Part shown: one piece after another, positions 22,216 through 30,428 of the stretch
Layout of the letters: the number at the start of each line of letters is the position of its first letter
Position numbering within the stretch: position 1 is the stretch's first letter
Notes under the pieces: generated by a model
What the model was told of the DNA's origin: nothing
The model's database searches: none
The model's input: the letters and a program-made list of their open reading frames with translations, nothing else
DNA from: a virus
Length of the DNA stretch: 37,249 nucleotides
Strand: one strand, 5' to 3'
IMG/VR virus record: IMGVR_UViG_3300023109_002024
Span: 1 to 37,249 of that record
Program-made: the position numbers and the translations under genes

Positions 22216-22482
22216 TTAAGAAGCTGTAAATTCTCCTGTTTTAATATCAATAGAACCGTTACCGTATTTATCTTCTAATAATTTAGCAACAGAACTTTCT
22301 TGTTGTTCGAGTTCAGATAAAAAGTTTTCTGCATTCTCTAAACGTTTTTCTAAAGTTATTTCTGCTAACTTTATTTGTCCTAACTCTATTAAAAGTTTGT
22401 TTCTATTTACCTGGGTGGTTTCAAGTTGTTTTATCTCTTCTTCTGTAAGTTTCACAGATTTTTTACTTTCTTGTTTTGCCAT
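22216..22482 (-). CDS. Small coiled-coil protein, unknown
   Basis: The 88 residues are highly charged and helical. From about residue 10 to 70 leucine, isoleucine and valine recur in heptad spacing (for example IKQLETTQVNRNKLLIELGQI), ending in LSELEQQESSVAKLLEDKYGNG. This is a clear coiled coil. There is no cysteine, signal peptide or membrane segment. The start overlaps the end of the dehydrogenase gene by 20 bases, so it is the last member of the glycan cassette by translation coupling. Such short coiled coils often serve as multimerisation or chaperone factors; a link to the sheath gene just downstream is equally possible. Function unknown. Confidence 0.72.
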   Translation of the reverse strand: MAKQESKKSVKLTEEEIKQLETTQVNRNKLLIELGQIKLAEITLEKRLENAENFLSELEQQESSVAKLLEDKYGNGSIDIKTGEFTAS

Positions 22483-23632
22483 AATGTATAACTTTAATAT
22501 TTGATTTAGTTTTGAATGATCTCCATGGATCTACTACTACAGAACCTTCTGGAAAATTATAATCGTGATGTTTACCCATATGTCCTAATAGGTAAACTGC
22601 TTTTATTGGTTGTACTGGGTCGTATGTTACTTTTTTAGCTGAACCGTATGATTCACAGTAGTGTCCTACTAATATAGAAGATGAACCGTCTTTATAGTGT
22701 ACGTCTGGTTTGTAAGCTTCTCCTAATATAACAATAGGTAAATTAGCTTTATCTGATTCTATAACAAGTCTGGTTGCCATATTTTTAGCTTGCTTCTCTC
22801 TTGCTTCCATTATAGCATCAAATAAGTCGTAACCTAATCCTAACTCTTCAGCCATGTACCTCAATGCTATATTATCTCTTGGATGACATCCTCCTCCATC
22901 ACCCATGCCTGCTTTCATGTAAGCTGGTCCTAATATACGGTAAGTAGATCTCTCTAATGCACCAGTTACTACGTCAACATCCATATTCCCTCCTTTTTCA
23001 GCAACATCTTGTATCATGTTTACTAATGCTACTTTAGTAGATATAAATGTGTTGTAGAATATCTTAATTGCTTCTGCTTCATCCCATGTACCTACTTCAT
23101 ATCTTGTACCTTCTGTGATAAAGGTTTCATAGAACTCTAACAATAGTTTTGCATCTCCAGTAGTAGATCCATCTTCAGTCCCTACTATAATCATTTCTGG
23201 ATTAACCATATCCCACTTTACTGTACCCATTGCTATTAAGTAAGGGTTGTAAATGAATCTACCATTTGGTATTTTATCTATAAACTCTCTTCTTATAGTT
23301 CCAGGTAGAACAGTAGATATAAGTACAATAAGTTGGTCTTTATTTACGTGTTTATTTACTTCATCTAACACGTCACTAACTATAGTATAGTCGAAATCTT
23401 TATTAGGTAAATGAGATGTTGGGTATCTACCATCATAGTCTGGGTCATGAGGAGTAGGTACTGCTATAAATATAAGTTCACGATCTTGACATGCGTCTTC
23501 AATCGTAGGTACCATTTTAAAGTTTTCAGGAGATACTTCTATTACATCGTAACCTATAACTTCATGTTTTTCTGCCATAACTTCGGCAGCATCTTTACCG
23601 AGTTTCCCAACTCCAATAAAACCTATTTTCAT
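22463..23632 (-). CDS. UDP-glucose/GDP-mannose dehydrogenase family enzyme
   Basis: The 389 residues match the NAD-dependent nucleotide-sugar 6-dehydrogenases, which oxidise a UDP- or GDP-hexose to the uronic acid. The Rossmann motif GVGKLG lies at 7-12. The central helix has K190, N194 and K200 (EAIKIFYNTFISTK). The catalytic cysteine C249 sits in GGGCHPRD, equal to the GGxCxxKD active site of the family. A C-terminal third domain follows, with LGEAYKPDVHYKDGSS close to the canonical 'G.ayK......R.Sp' pattern, although an arginine is replaced. The sugar specificity cannot be read. It overlaps the SGNH gene by four bases (ATGA). It is the main precursor-making enzyme in the cassette. Confidence 0.88.
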   Translation of the reverse strand: MKIGFIGVGKLGKDAAEVMAEKHEVIGYDVIEVSPENFKMVPTIEDACQDRELIFIAVPTPHDPDYDGRYPTSHLPNKDFDYTIVSDVLDEVNKHVNKDQLIVLISTVLPGTIRREFIDKIPNGRFIYNPYLIAMGTVKWDMVNPEMIIVGTEDGSTTGDAKLLLEFYETFITEGTRYEVGTWDEAEAIKIFYNTFISTKVALVNMIQDVAEKGGNMDVDVVTGALERSTYRILGPAYMKAGMGDGGGCHPRDNIALRYMAEELGLGYDLFDAIMEAREKQAKNMATRLVIESDKANLPIVILGEAYKPDVHYKDGSSSILVGHYCESYGSAKKVTYDPVQPIKAVYLLGHMGKHHDYNFPEGSVVVDPWRSFKTKSNIKVIHYGKTRK

Positions 23633-24426
23633 ATTAACTCTTTTTTTTGAAATAAATAGTTTTCAATTACGTTATGCTGTAACAAAAAAGGTAAAATAAC
23701 ATTTTTTGCAAAATATTCTTGACCTGAAGGTAAAGGATGAACTCCTTCATCATTTGGCATTCCTTCAGGGTAGTGCTGAGTCAAGTGTTCGTAACAACCT
23801 TTTACCGGTAAGAACTTGTTAAATTTAACCATTTGGTAAAGGTACTCTGTTTCAGGAGAAGTTTTAACGTTTATGGGTATGTATGGAATGTTAAATATAT
23901 CCATGTATGTTGTCATGAAATACTTAATTTGTTTTGCTTCAAGATACAGTTGTAAAAATATTATACACTCCAAAGTACTAATATAAGACCCTACATGACT
24001 ATGAAAGGTAGAGTAATAAAGTGTGGAATGGTCGTTAACCCAACCGGCATTCATGAAGTACCACTTATAGTGATGTTCAACAATACTACGTGGATTAATG
24101 ATATTTGAATTTCCATTTCCACCCCAATCGTTAGCGTCTAATTGTTCCTCTGAGTGAAAGCTCCACCGATCCGGTCCTGACCACATTACTCCTACTACGA
24201 TGTCTTCTGGTTTAGTGGTTTTAAGTTCTTTCTCTACTTGTGCAACAATACTTTTTTTAATAAGATCATTACCATTTGAACCCATTGCAACGTTAACTAA
24301 CTCTAAATCGTCGAAAGTCGTTGTGTTGTATCTGGAAGATACTTTTTTTAATTCTTTTTGTAGATGACCGGGCCAGCACCAATCTTCATAAGTAAAGCTA
24401 CACCCACCTGCGATAAGTTTCTTCAT
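23629..24426 (-). CDS. SGNH/GDSL-like hydrolase (putative carbohydrate esterase)
   Basis: The 265 residues have all parts of an SGNH hydrolase. S10 lies in GGCSFTYED (block I). G49 and N51 lie in MGSNGND (blocks II and III region). A C-terminal NDEGVHPLPSGQEYFA segment holds the Asp/His pair (D226, H230) and the usual 'HPs..G...fA' ending. Enzymes of this fold deacetylate or deacylate surface polysaccharides. No signal peptide is present, so it works in the cytoplasm or on the virion. It is in the glycan cassette, 14 bases from the upstream gene. The shorter relative at 18801-19424 lacks the C-terminal block. Activity is likely; the substrate is unknown. Confidence 0.8.
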   Translation of the reverse strand: MKKLIAGGCSFTYEDWCWPGHLQKELKKVSSRYNTTTFDDLELVNVAMGSNGNDLIKKSIVAQVEKELKTTKPEDIVVGVMWSGPDRWSFHSEEQLDANDWGGNGNSNIINPRSIVEHHYKWYFMNAGWVNDHSTLYYSTFHSHVGSYISTLECIIFLQLYLEAKQIKYFMTTYMDIFNIPYIPINVKTSPETEYLYQMVKFNKFLPVKGCYEHLTQHYPEGMPNDEGVHPLPSGQEYFAKNVILPFLLQHNVIENYLFQKKELI

Positions 24427-24430
24427 TAAC

Positions 24431-24438
24431 TATAAATA
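24431..24438 (-). promoter_or_regulatory. TATTTATA octamer in the 14-base gap before the SGNH gene
   Basis: The coding strand reads ATATTTATAGTTAATG. Only four bases separate it from the ATG, too close for a normal promoter, so it may simply be an A/T-rich leader. Confidence 0.2.
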
Positions 24439-24440
24439 TA

Positions 24441-25934
24441 TTATATAATAGGTTTGGGCTGTAGGTATATATCATCAGGTGTGTACATATCGTAATATAG
24501 CCTCTTATGTTTCTTGTTTATTCTTTGACCACTCATAAACACGTTAAAGTTATGTCGAAGTATAGGTTCAAAATCTTCCATATAACTGTTTAACTCTTCC
24601 ATTGGAGTTTCGGCTATTTTAATCATTGTATCAAAAAGTCTTTTTAACCTTTCTGCTATACTTACGTCCTCATCATAACTTTCATCCCAAAATTTATCGA
24701 AAGTTTTATACCCCATTTTTTTTAGGACCCTTAGTGTGCCAGGGTTACCAAAAATAATAAATGGTTGTGCTGTATAAAAAGGTCTATATGTTTTTTCACT
24801 TAAAAATATTTCCTCAGAAGGTCTTTGATGAGTCTCTATAGTGACGTTCACAAGAGTATCCATATGAATCACTGGGTTTAATTCTGATGCCCAGTTAAAT
24901 TCTGGGTTGTGTAGATCACAACTATGTCCGCTAACAAAATCAAAATTACTACTTAACCAATTGACTACATCTTTACCAAGCTCTAAATGTTTAACTAACT
25001 CTAAACAATGGTGTTTTTCTGAACCGTATGGGTTGTGTAGACTAGAGTATGTATTTTCCTTTAGTACTGGAGTTGTTTGCACTTTATGAAAAATTGCAGC
25101 TCTTTCTCCTGAAAATCTTCTTGCTACAGCACTTAATTTTTTGGTATGCTGGTAGTTAATTTTGTGATCTAAATAATCAAAAAACTGTTCATAGTGATAC
25201 TTTAGTTCGTGAGGATAAAGTTTAGGTCGTTTTGAAAACCATGGTCTATCTTCAAAATCAGTACTTGGTAGTATTTGAAATCTATTTTTTTCTAAAAGTG
25301 ATTTTTTTTCGTATTTACTACATAGTACCTCGAAATTTTGATTTGCACTCTCAACTAAAAAGTTAGTTTTGTTAAGGTTGTGCTTTTTAGCAAAATCATT
25401 AAACCATTTTATGTCAGAATCTTTATATAAAAATCCTTCTGCATCTTGATAAATTAAAATTTTAGCTTTTCCTTTTGATATATACTCTAATAAGTCTTGA
25501 GGTAACGTTACTTTATCAAGATCAACATCGGGTAATTGGTGATTAAGTATAGGAATAGGTACATAGAACTTAATGTCTCTTTTGATAAGTTCTGTATACT
25601 CTAACCTTACGTGGTGGTAGTACCTGTTGTCTACACCGTACTTTGACCATCTAAGTGAATTAGCTATATTATCCTCGAGGTTATTAAATTTTTCTTGCGA
25701 AATAGGAAATTTAGCGTGTATTTTGTTTTCGATCTCTTCAACTGTATAGTTCCTGAAAATATATTGAGGATAAACTGTTTTTAAGAATTCTTTATTGTCG
25801 TATAGTACGGGTAAAAATTCAGTATACATTTGACAATACCTGTCAGAATATATTTCTTTATCATGATTACATCTAAGGTCGTTACCTTTAACCAATCCTG
25901 CTTTATACCCTAAGTATATCTTTTTCTTATTCAT
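24441..25934 (-). CDS. Putative glycosyltransferase, GT-B-like
   Basis: The 497-residue protein has no clear family, but the region of about 360-420 looks like the donor-binding domain of fucosyltransferase/exostosin-like GT-B enzymes. It contains VNVTIETH, then LSEKTYRPFYTAQPFIIFGNPGTL, then GYKTFDKFWDESYDE, in the usual order of a Glu-Lys pair, a 'PF..fG' turn and a 'tF...iDEsYD' ending. An earlier ARRFSGERAAIF segment is also typical. The N-terminal half is mixed and unassigned. The ATG at 25934 overlaps the stop of the radical SAM gene in the sequence ATGAATAA; a TTG six bases earlier would add two residues. The acceptor is unknown, but the neighbours argue for glycan assembly. Confidence 0.6.
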   Translation of the reverse strand: MNKKKIYLGYKAGLVKGNDLRCNHDKEIYSDRYCQMYTEFLPVLYDNKEFLKTVYPQYIFRNYTVEEIENKIHAKFPISQEKFNNLEDNIANSLRWSKYGVDNRYYHHVRLEYTELIKRDIKFYVPIPILNHQLPDVDLDKVTLPQDLLEYISKGKAKILIYQDAEGFLYKDSDIKWFNDFAKKHNLNKTNFLVESANQNFEVLCSKYEKKSLLEKNRFQILPSTDFEDRPWFSKRPKLYPHELKYHYEQFFDYLDHKINYQHTKKLSAVARRFSGERAAIFHKVQTTPVLKENTYSSLHNPYGSEKHHCLELVKHLELGKDVVNWLSSNFDFVSGHSCDLHNPEFNWASELNPVIHMDTLVNVTIETHQRPSEEIFLSEKTYRPFYTAQPFIIFGNPGTLRVLKKMGYKTFDKFWDESYDEDVSIAERLKRLFDTMIKIAETPMEELNSYMEDFEPILRHNFNVFMSGQRINKKHKRLYYDMYTPDDIYLQPKPII

Positions 25935-27228
25935 CTTCAAATAAACCTAAATCTATGAGTTCTTTAAATGTCTCTTTATAATTAGTTGGTCTAAGTTTAT
26001 CTAAGTTTGTTAGGTATTCTTTAAGTTCAGGTAAACGGTGGGACCCGTCTGAACTGTTCATCATATCTATATATGCTTGTAAGTTCTCATACACTAACTT
26101 ATCTTTATACTCAACTATATGTTTTTGTAGTTTTTCAGTTATGGCTGCTTTTACTTTTTTCGGTAATACATTAGGATTTAAAAACTCAGGATAATGTACT
26201 ACACCGGAAAAAATGTAAGCTCTTAATGGATCATCATCCGACCACCCTATACGGTAAAAATATTGATCTTCAACCCATTTTACAAAATCTGGTGTGTACC
26301 ATAAACTTAGGTTAGTAGTTGTAGATAGTATACACAACCTTGTGTTAGGTGCACACTCTTTATCGAATTTATGAAGATTCTTTTCTAAAACATCGAAGTA
26401 TGAAGGATATCTTAAGTACCTATTTACATCTTTAAAACTATCCAAAGAAAAATACAATGTAATAAAATTAAATTCTTTCCACAAATCTACCAACTCTTGA
26501 TCGTATATAGTTCCATTAGTGTGGTATGAAATGTCAATATTTTTAGATGAACCGTTCTCAACTAACTTCTTTATTAACTCTTTGTGTTCTTTTATATAAA
26601 AAGGTTCTCCTCCTGCAATAATCATATGGCGAATATTTTTACCATTATCAATTAATGACTGGGCGAATGAATCTTTTTTATACCACTCGTAATCTTCACG
26701 TTTATAGTTATCTTGCTTTTGTTGAAATATTCTTTTAGCTCCTCCATCGTTATCACCAAGCCTTGTCATTTCGACTAACTTGTCGTTATCACCAACCCAC
26801 TTACTACTGTCTTGAGGTTGGCACATAATACACTTGAGGTTACAGGTATTACCTAACCTAAAGTCTGTACTAATAAGATTAAAAGGAATAGTCCCGTCTT
26901 CTTCAGTTTTAGACACAATCTCCTCGATTACTTTAGAGGTTAGTTTATCTGTCCATTCTTTATTCTGATTCATTCTGTAACTAGTACCTCCATTAGATTC
27001 TTCTTTAAAACAAAACGAACATGTACGTGGTTTTTTACCTTGTAACATTTCCACTCTAACTCCTTTATAGTAATCAGAATTAACTATTTCAGGAAGACTC
27101 ATACTGTTAAGGTTTACTTCTTCTGGAGTCTCAGTAGCCATACAACATATTGGTGATCTTCCGTTAGGAAATGATGCCATATGTATCCATGGTAGTACAC
27201 AGAAAGTATCTGTTGGTAGTTTATTCAT
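25927..27228 (-). CDS. Radical SAM protein with N-terminal twitch-type cysteines (copy 3)
   Basis: The 433-residue protein carries the radical SAM cluster motif CNLKCIMC (C129, C133, C136), which binds a [4Fe-4S] cluster and SAM to make a 5'-deoxyadenosyl radical, and GGEP near 206-209. Before it lie extra cysteines: C10 in FCVLPW, C28 and C29 in a CC pair, and C70 and C73 in CSFC. This is the plan of N-terminal twitch-domain radical SAM proteins, where the extra cysteines hold an auxiliary cluster. The substrate class is not known; related enzymes act on peptides or sugars. It is the last of three such genes in this operon and follows the 440-residue copy with an 8-base ATGAATAA overlap. The ATG is preferred over a TTG six bases upstream. 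Confidence 0.85.
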   Translation of the reverse strand: MNKLPTDTFCVLPWIHMASFPNGRSPICCMATETPEEVNLNSMSLPEIVNSDYYKGVRVEMLQGKKPRTCSFCFKEESNGGTSYRMNQNKEWTDKLTSKVIEEIVSKTEEDGTIPFNLISTDFRLGNTCNLKCIMCQPQDSSKWVGDNDKLVEMTRLGDNDGGAKRIFQQKQDNYKREDYEWYKKDSFAQSLIDNGKNIRHMIIAGGEPFYIKEHKELIKKLVENGSSKNIDISYHTNGTIYDQELVDLWKEFNFITLYFSLDSFKDVNRYLRYPSYFDVLEKNLHKFDKECAPNTRLCILSTTTNLSLWYTPDFVKWVEDQYFYRIGWSDDDPLRAYIFSGVVHYPEFLNPNVLPKKVKAAITEKLQKHIVEYKDKLVYENLQAYIDMMNSSDGSHRLPELKEYLTNLDKLRPTNYKETFKELIDLGLFEDE

Positions 27229-28543
27229 TTTCAAAATAGTTAGGGTTGTGGTCGTACATAGCTTGGTAAAGTTCTGAACAAGATTTCTTAAAACTTTGCT
27301 TTCTATATTTATCTAACGAATTAGTGTAGTTTAAAAACGATTTGATTTTGTCATCGTTGTGTTCTTTAGATTCAGTTAGATAATTTAATATTTTTTCAGT
27401 ACTTGTTCTAGTCATATTATCTAAGTTAGTCTTGTCTAATGTCTTATAATATGCATAAAGTTTATTTTGAGCTTTTTCTCTTATTTCATAGGGTAAAATT
27501 TCTGCTTTTAGTAGTACTGGATGTGTGTTTAATAACCAGTCAATATGTATATTTCGGTTGTATTTTTTCTTAACTGATTCGATATATTCTATTAGTTGAC
27601 CTGCATTAAAAATATTATATACCTGAAATACTGGTGATATACCTAAGTGTATATTTTTAAATGATGCATACAGTTCAAAATTTTTGGATACAGCGTTCCA
27701 TTTTGCTGGTTGTCTAATATATTCGTTCATAGCTCCAAATCCATCTAAACTTCCGTTAATATCTACTTGATCGAATTGAGATATGAGTTCTATATATTTC
27801 TTATTTCTATTAGTCAGGTTAGTATTAAAGAAAGGTATAATGTCTGGTCTACCTTGGTCTAAACACTCTTGTAGAAATCTAAAATTGCCTTGAATCATAG
27901 TAGGTTCACCACCGGTAAAATATACTTTTTTAAGACTAGGAATAAAATCTACTATATCATCCCACAAAATATCTGCTTCAAACCATTCCTGTTGTTCATC
28001 TAATCCATGTGCTTGTCCTCCATATTCTTCAACCCATACTTCTCTATATTTTTTATCTTGAGACCAAAGTTGTTTGTTTTCTTTATCTATTTGAGAGGAA
28101 TTCCACGGGTTGCACATTCTACATTTAAGATTACATAAATTACCTAAACGTAAATCTAAGTAAACTGGGTTATCTAATAATTTGTAGTCGTTAGCTTGAG
28201 CTTCTTGTAAAAGTTTTGTTAGTCCTGCTCTTCCTATTTTATTAATCCATTCAGAGGTCATGCTTACTCTTGGACCATAGTTTGTAAAGTCTTCCTCTTT
28301 TACACATCTACTACATCCAGGTACCTCTTCACCAGCAATCATTTTACGTCTGGTTTCTTTAATTGTTTCACTGTTCCAACCATCTTTAAGTGTATCTTGA
28401 TTTATTGATAAATCAAATCCATCTTCTTGTAATAAATCTTCAGCAAAACAACAGTATCTCATATTACCACCAGAGGTAACGTTTACACCAACAAATGGCA
28501 TTGCACAATAAGAGTCTGAGTTAAAAAATTTCTGTCTAGCCAT
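27221..28543 (-). CDS. Radical SAM protein with N-terminal twitch-type cysteines (copy 2)
   Basis: This 440-residue relative of the downstream copy has the same order of sites: C13 in YCAMPF, the CC pair C31-C32, C77 and C80 in CSRC, then the radical SAM motif CNLKCRMC (C137, C141, C144), with GGEP at 211-214. The middle SQFDQVDINGSLDG segment matches the core barrel strand after the GGEP motif. It is not a recent duplicate: the two copies agree mainly at motifs. The start forms TAATG with the end of the GT-A gene. Iron-sulphur chemistry in the host cytoplasm is expected, with host reductants. A protein or sugar-modifying function tied to the glycosyltransferases is inferred from neighbours only. 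Confidence 0.87.
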   Translation of the reverse strand: MARQKFFNSDSYCAMPFVGVNVTSGGNMRYCCFAEDLLQEDGFDLSINQDTLKDGWNSETIKETRRKMIAGEEVPGCSRCVKEEDFTNYGPRVSMTSEWINKIGRAGLTKLLQEAQANDYKLLDNPVYLDLRLGNLCNLKCRMCNPWNSSQIDKENKQLWSQDKKYREVWVEEYGGQAHGLDEQQEWFEADILWDDIVDFIPSLKKVYFTGGEPTMIQGNFRFLQECLDQGRPDIIPFFNTNLTNRNKKYIELISQFDQVDINGSLDGFGAMNEYIRQPAKWNAVSKNFELYASFKNIHLGISPVFQVYNIFNAGQLIEYIESVKKKYNRNIHIDWLLNTHPVLLKAEILPYEIREKAQNKLYAYYKTLDKTNLDNMTRTSTEKILNYLTESKEHNDDKIKSFLNYTNSLDKYRKQSFKKSCSELYQAMYDHNPNYFENE

Positions 28544-29382
28544 TATATTCTAATAATATATTCTGTTAACATATTCCAGTGAGGGTAATCATTATAATCA
28601 ATATATGAATTATTTTTCATTTTGACTATCTTATACTCAGGTTTATTAACATCTATTTTAAATTTATTTTCTTTTATGGCATCGTATAGTTTCTTATACT
28701 CCCACCAGTAGGTATATTCTTCTTTGGTTTCTGAAACATCTTTCACTCTTTGTATGCAAGATGAATCCCACTTAAAATGATGTACCTGTGTAAATACCTT
28801 TTGGATAGGCATACGTTTTGGATGATGTCTACCCCAACTGTTGGTTTGTTCATCAAAATAAGCATAGTGTTGACCTGATGTGATCTTTTGTGAACCTTTT
28901 GTTAACGTGACCTTATTAGGGCAAGCACCAGACATTGGATATCTAAAATATCCTGCGTACGGAAAGGCTTTAAGTATATCTGTGTCTTTATGTACTTCAG
29001 GAAATGTACCATTTTCACCTATTCTGTCTAGAAACCCTCCTGTTACAAAGGTATATTTATTTTTCTCGCAGTCTTTTATTATCTCTTCTATATCATAAGG
29101 GTATGCATGAAATTCATCATCGTCAGCTATCAACCACCAGTCATTAGGTTTGGTTTCTTTCACTGTATTGTAGATTTCAGTTACTCTATCCCAATTGTAC
29201 TTCGGTTCAGTAAATACCATGAATGGTTCAATACCTAACTCATTTACTTGTTGCACAATATTATCGTCTTCTCCTTGTTTGTATACACATACGTACATCT
29301 TATCAACTTTATCCTCATAGTATTTTAACATGTGAGGAAGAAGGTGTGTATTACTTCCAACTACTGTAACTAAATTTAACAT
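28543..29382 (-). CDS. Glycosyltransferase, GT-A fold (family 2/92-like)
   Basis: The 279-residue protein begins with LNLVTVVGSNTHLLPHMLKYY, the 'no-travel' first strand typical of family 92-like and other GT-A enzymes. It reaches the acidic metal motif DDDE at 87-90 in WLIADDDEFH, which would bind the divalent ion and the nucleotide-sugar. Two later histidine-containing segments, HYAYFDE and VHHFKW, lie where the acceptor site usually is. There is no membrane segment, so it acts in the cytoplasm. The gene is coupled by TAATG both to the radical SAM gene before it and to the one after it. It is therefore embedded between two of the three radical SAM enzymes, which suggests a shared pathway. 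Confidence 0.8.
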   Translation of the reverse strand: MLNLVTVVGSNTHLLPHMLKYYEDKVDKMYVCVYKQGEDDNIVQQVNELGIEPFMVFTEPKYNWDRVTEIYNTVKETKPNDWWLIADDDEFHAYPYDIEEIIKDCEKNKYTFVTGGFLDRIGENGTFPEVHKDTDILKAFPYAGYFRYPMSGACPNKVTLTKGSQKITSGQHYAYFDEQTNSWGRHHPKRMPIQKVFTQVHHFKWDSSCIQRVKDVSETKEEYTYWWEYKKLYDAIKENKFKIDVNKPEYKIVKMKNNSYIDYNDYPHWNMLTEYIIRI

Positions 29383-30428
29383 TAAATGGCAGGTTTATTA
29401 CCCAATTCGGGAAAGTTAGTTGTTTTGTTTCTTAAAGGTCTAATTTTTTCTAATTCATTTAAAAAATCACCATACAACTCATGTTCAGGTTCAAATACTG
29501 CCTTAGTTTTAAATTCTTCAGGACTATACGTACCCCAATCGGTAAGTTTATTGTAAAATACAGTCCAATCAGCATTAGGAGCGTACTTATCAAATATTCC
29601 TTTGAGTAATTTATGAAAATCAAACATTTCTTTGTAGTTGTCATCTGAAACAACCATTGAAAAGTAAAAATTATTCACATGTGGAAGAGCAACTATGAAT
29701 TTTAAATTTTCCATTAATTTGTCCCAATCTCCTCCTCTTCTTACAACATCGTACGTACTTTTGGTAGCAGCATCAATACTTATCTCACATGTTTTAACTA
29801 GATGGTGTATTTTGTGTAACTTACCCCAAAATTGTTCAGTCCAAAGATTGCCGTTAGTGTGTATGTGTATATGATGCAGTTTAGGGTACCTACTTGGATC
29901 TAAATTCATCAAAAATTTCCTGTATGAGTTTGAAAAAAATGGGTCGGCAGTACCACTTAGGTAAAGGCTTTCTACTTCCTCGTTAATTTCCTCATCAACT
30001 TGTCTCATTTTTTCTTCTACTTCTTCTCTTTCTTTACCATGTACATTGATAAACTCAACTCTGCAGGAAGGGCATGCTAAATTACAACTTCTGTCGAAAC
30101 AAAAATTTACCATTGATATTCTTGTTTCTTCTCTAGTTTTTTTAATATTTTCTGGAGTTCTTTTTATAAAGTCCTTTGGTAGAACGTTGTCTTTTAATCC
30201 GGCAAGTTTAGGACAATGTGTTTCACTACATCGAGAGTAACTTCCATCTAAAATACTTTCACGGATATCGTTTGCTTTATCAGAATAGTAGTTATCTTTA
30301 ATACTATCTGTTAACTTAATATTATTATCTTCTGTAAGCCAGTTATTACAGCACAAGCGTTGCTCATTATCAAATACCTCTGTGTAGGTAAAAGGAGTCA
30401 TACATATAAAATCTTCTTTTTTGAGCAT
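29382..30428 (-). CDS. Radical SAM protein with N-terminal twitch-type cysteines (copy 1)
   Basis: This 348-residue protein is the shortest of the three. Its cysteines follow the same plan: C9 in FICMTPF, the C26-C27 pair, C67 and C72, then CNLACPSC (C115, C119, C122). The usual GGEP is replaced by GTAD at 159-162, a variant also found in radical SAM enzymes. The later CEISIDAATKSTYDVVRRGG segment has the typical SAM-barrel strand followed by the 'R.GG.w..L..NL' pattern of SPASM/twitch enzymes. It lies between the galactosyltransferase-like gene and the GT-A gene, with one-base TAATG overlaps on both sides. Substrate unknown. Confidence 0.86.
   Translation of the reverse strand: MLKKEDFICMTPFTYTEVFDNEQRLCCNNWLTEDNNIKLTDSIKDNYYSDKANDIRESILDGSYSRCSETHCPKLAGLKDNVLPKDFIKRTPENIKKTREETRISMVNFCFDRSCNLACPSCRVEFINVHGKEREEVEEKMRQVDEEINEEVESLYLSGTADPFFSNSYRKFLMNLDPSRYPKLHHIHIHTNGNLWTEQFWGKLHKIHHLVKTCEISIDAATKSTYDVVRRGGDWDKLMENLKFIVALPHVNNFYFSMVVSDDNYKEMFDFHKLLKGIFDKYAPNADWTVFYNKLTDWGTYSPEEFKTKAVFEPEHELYGDFLNELEKIRPLRNKTTNFPELGNKPAI

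Noticed and set aside
25935-25940. TTG start codons six bases before the ATG of the GT-B-like gene, and likewise at 27229-27234 for the radical SAM gene
   Set aside because: In both cases an ATG in the same frame lies two codons later within an ATGAATAA overlap, which is a more usual start.
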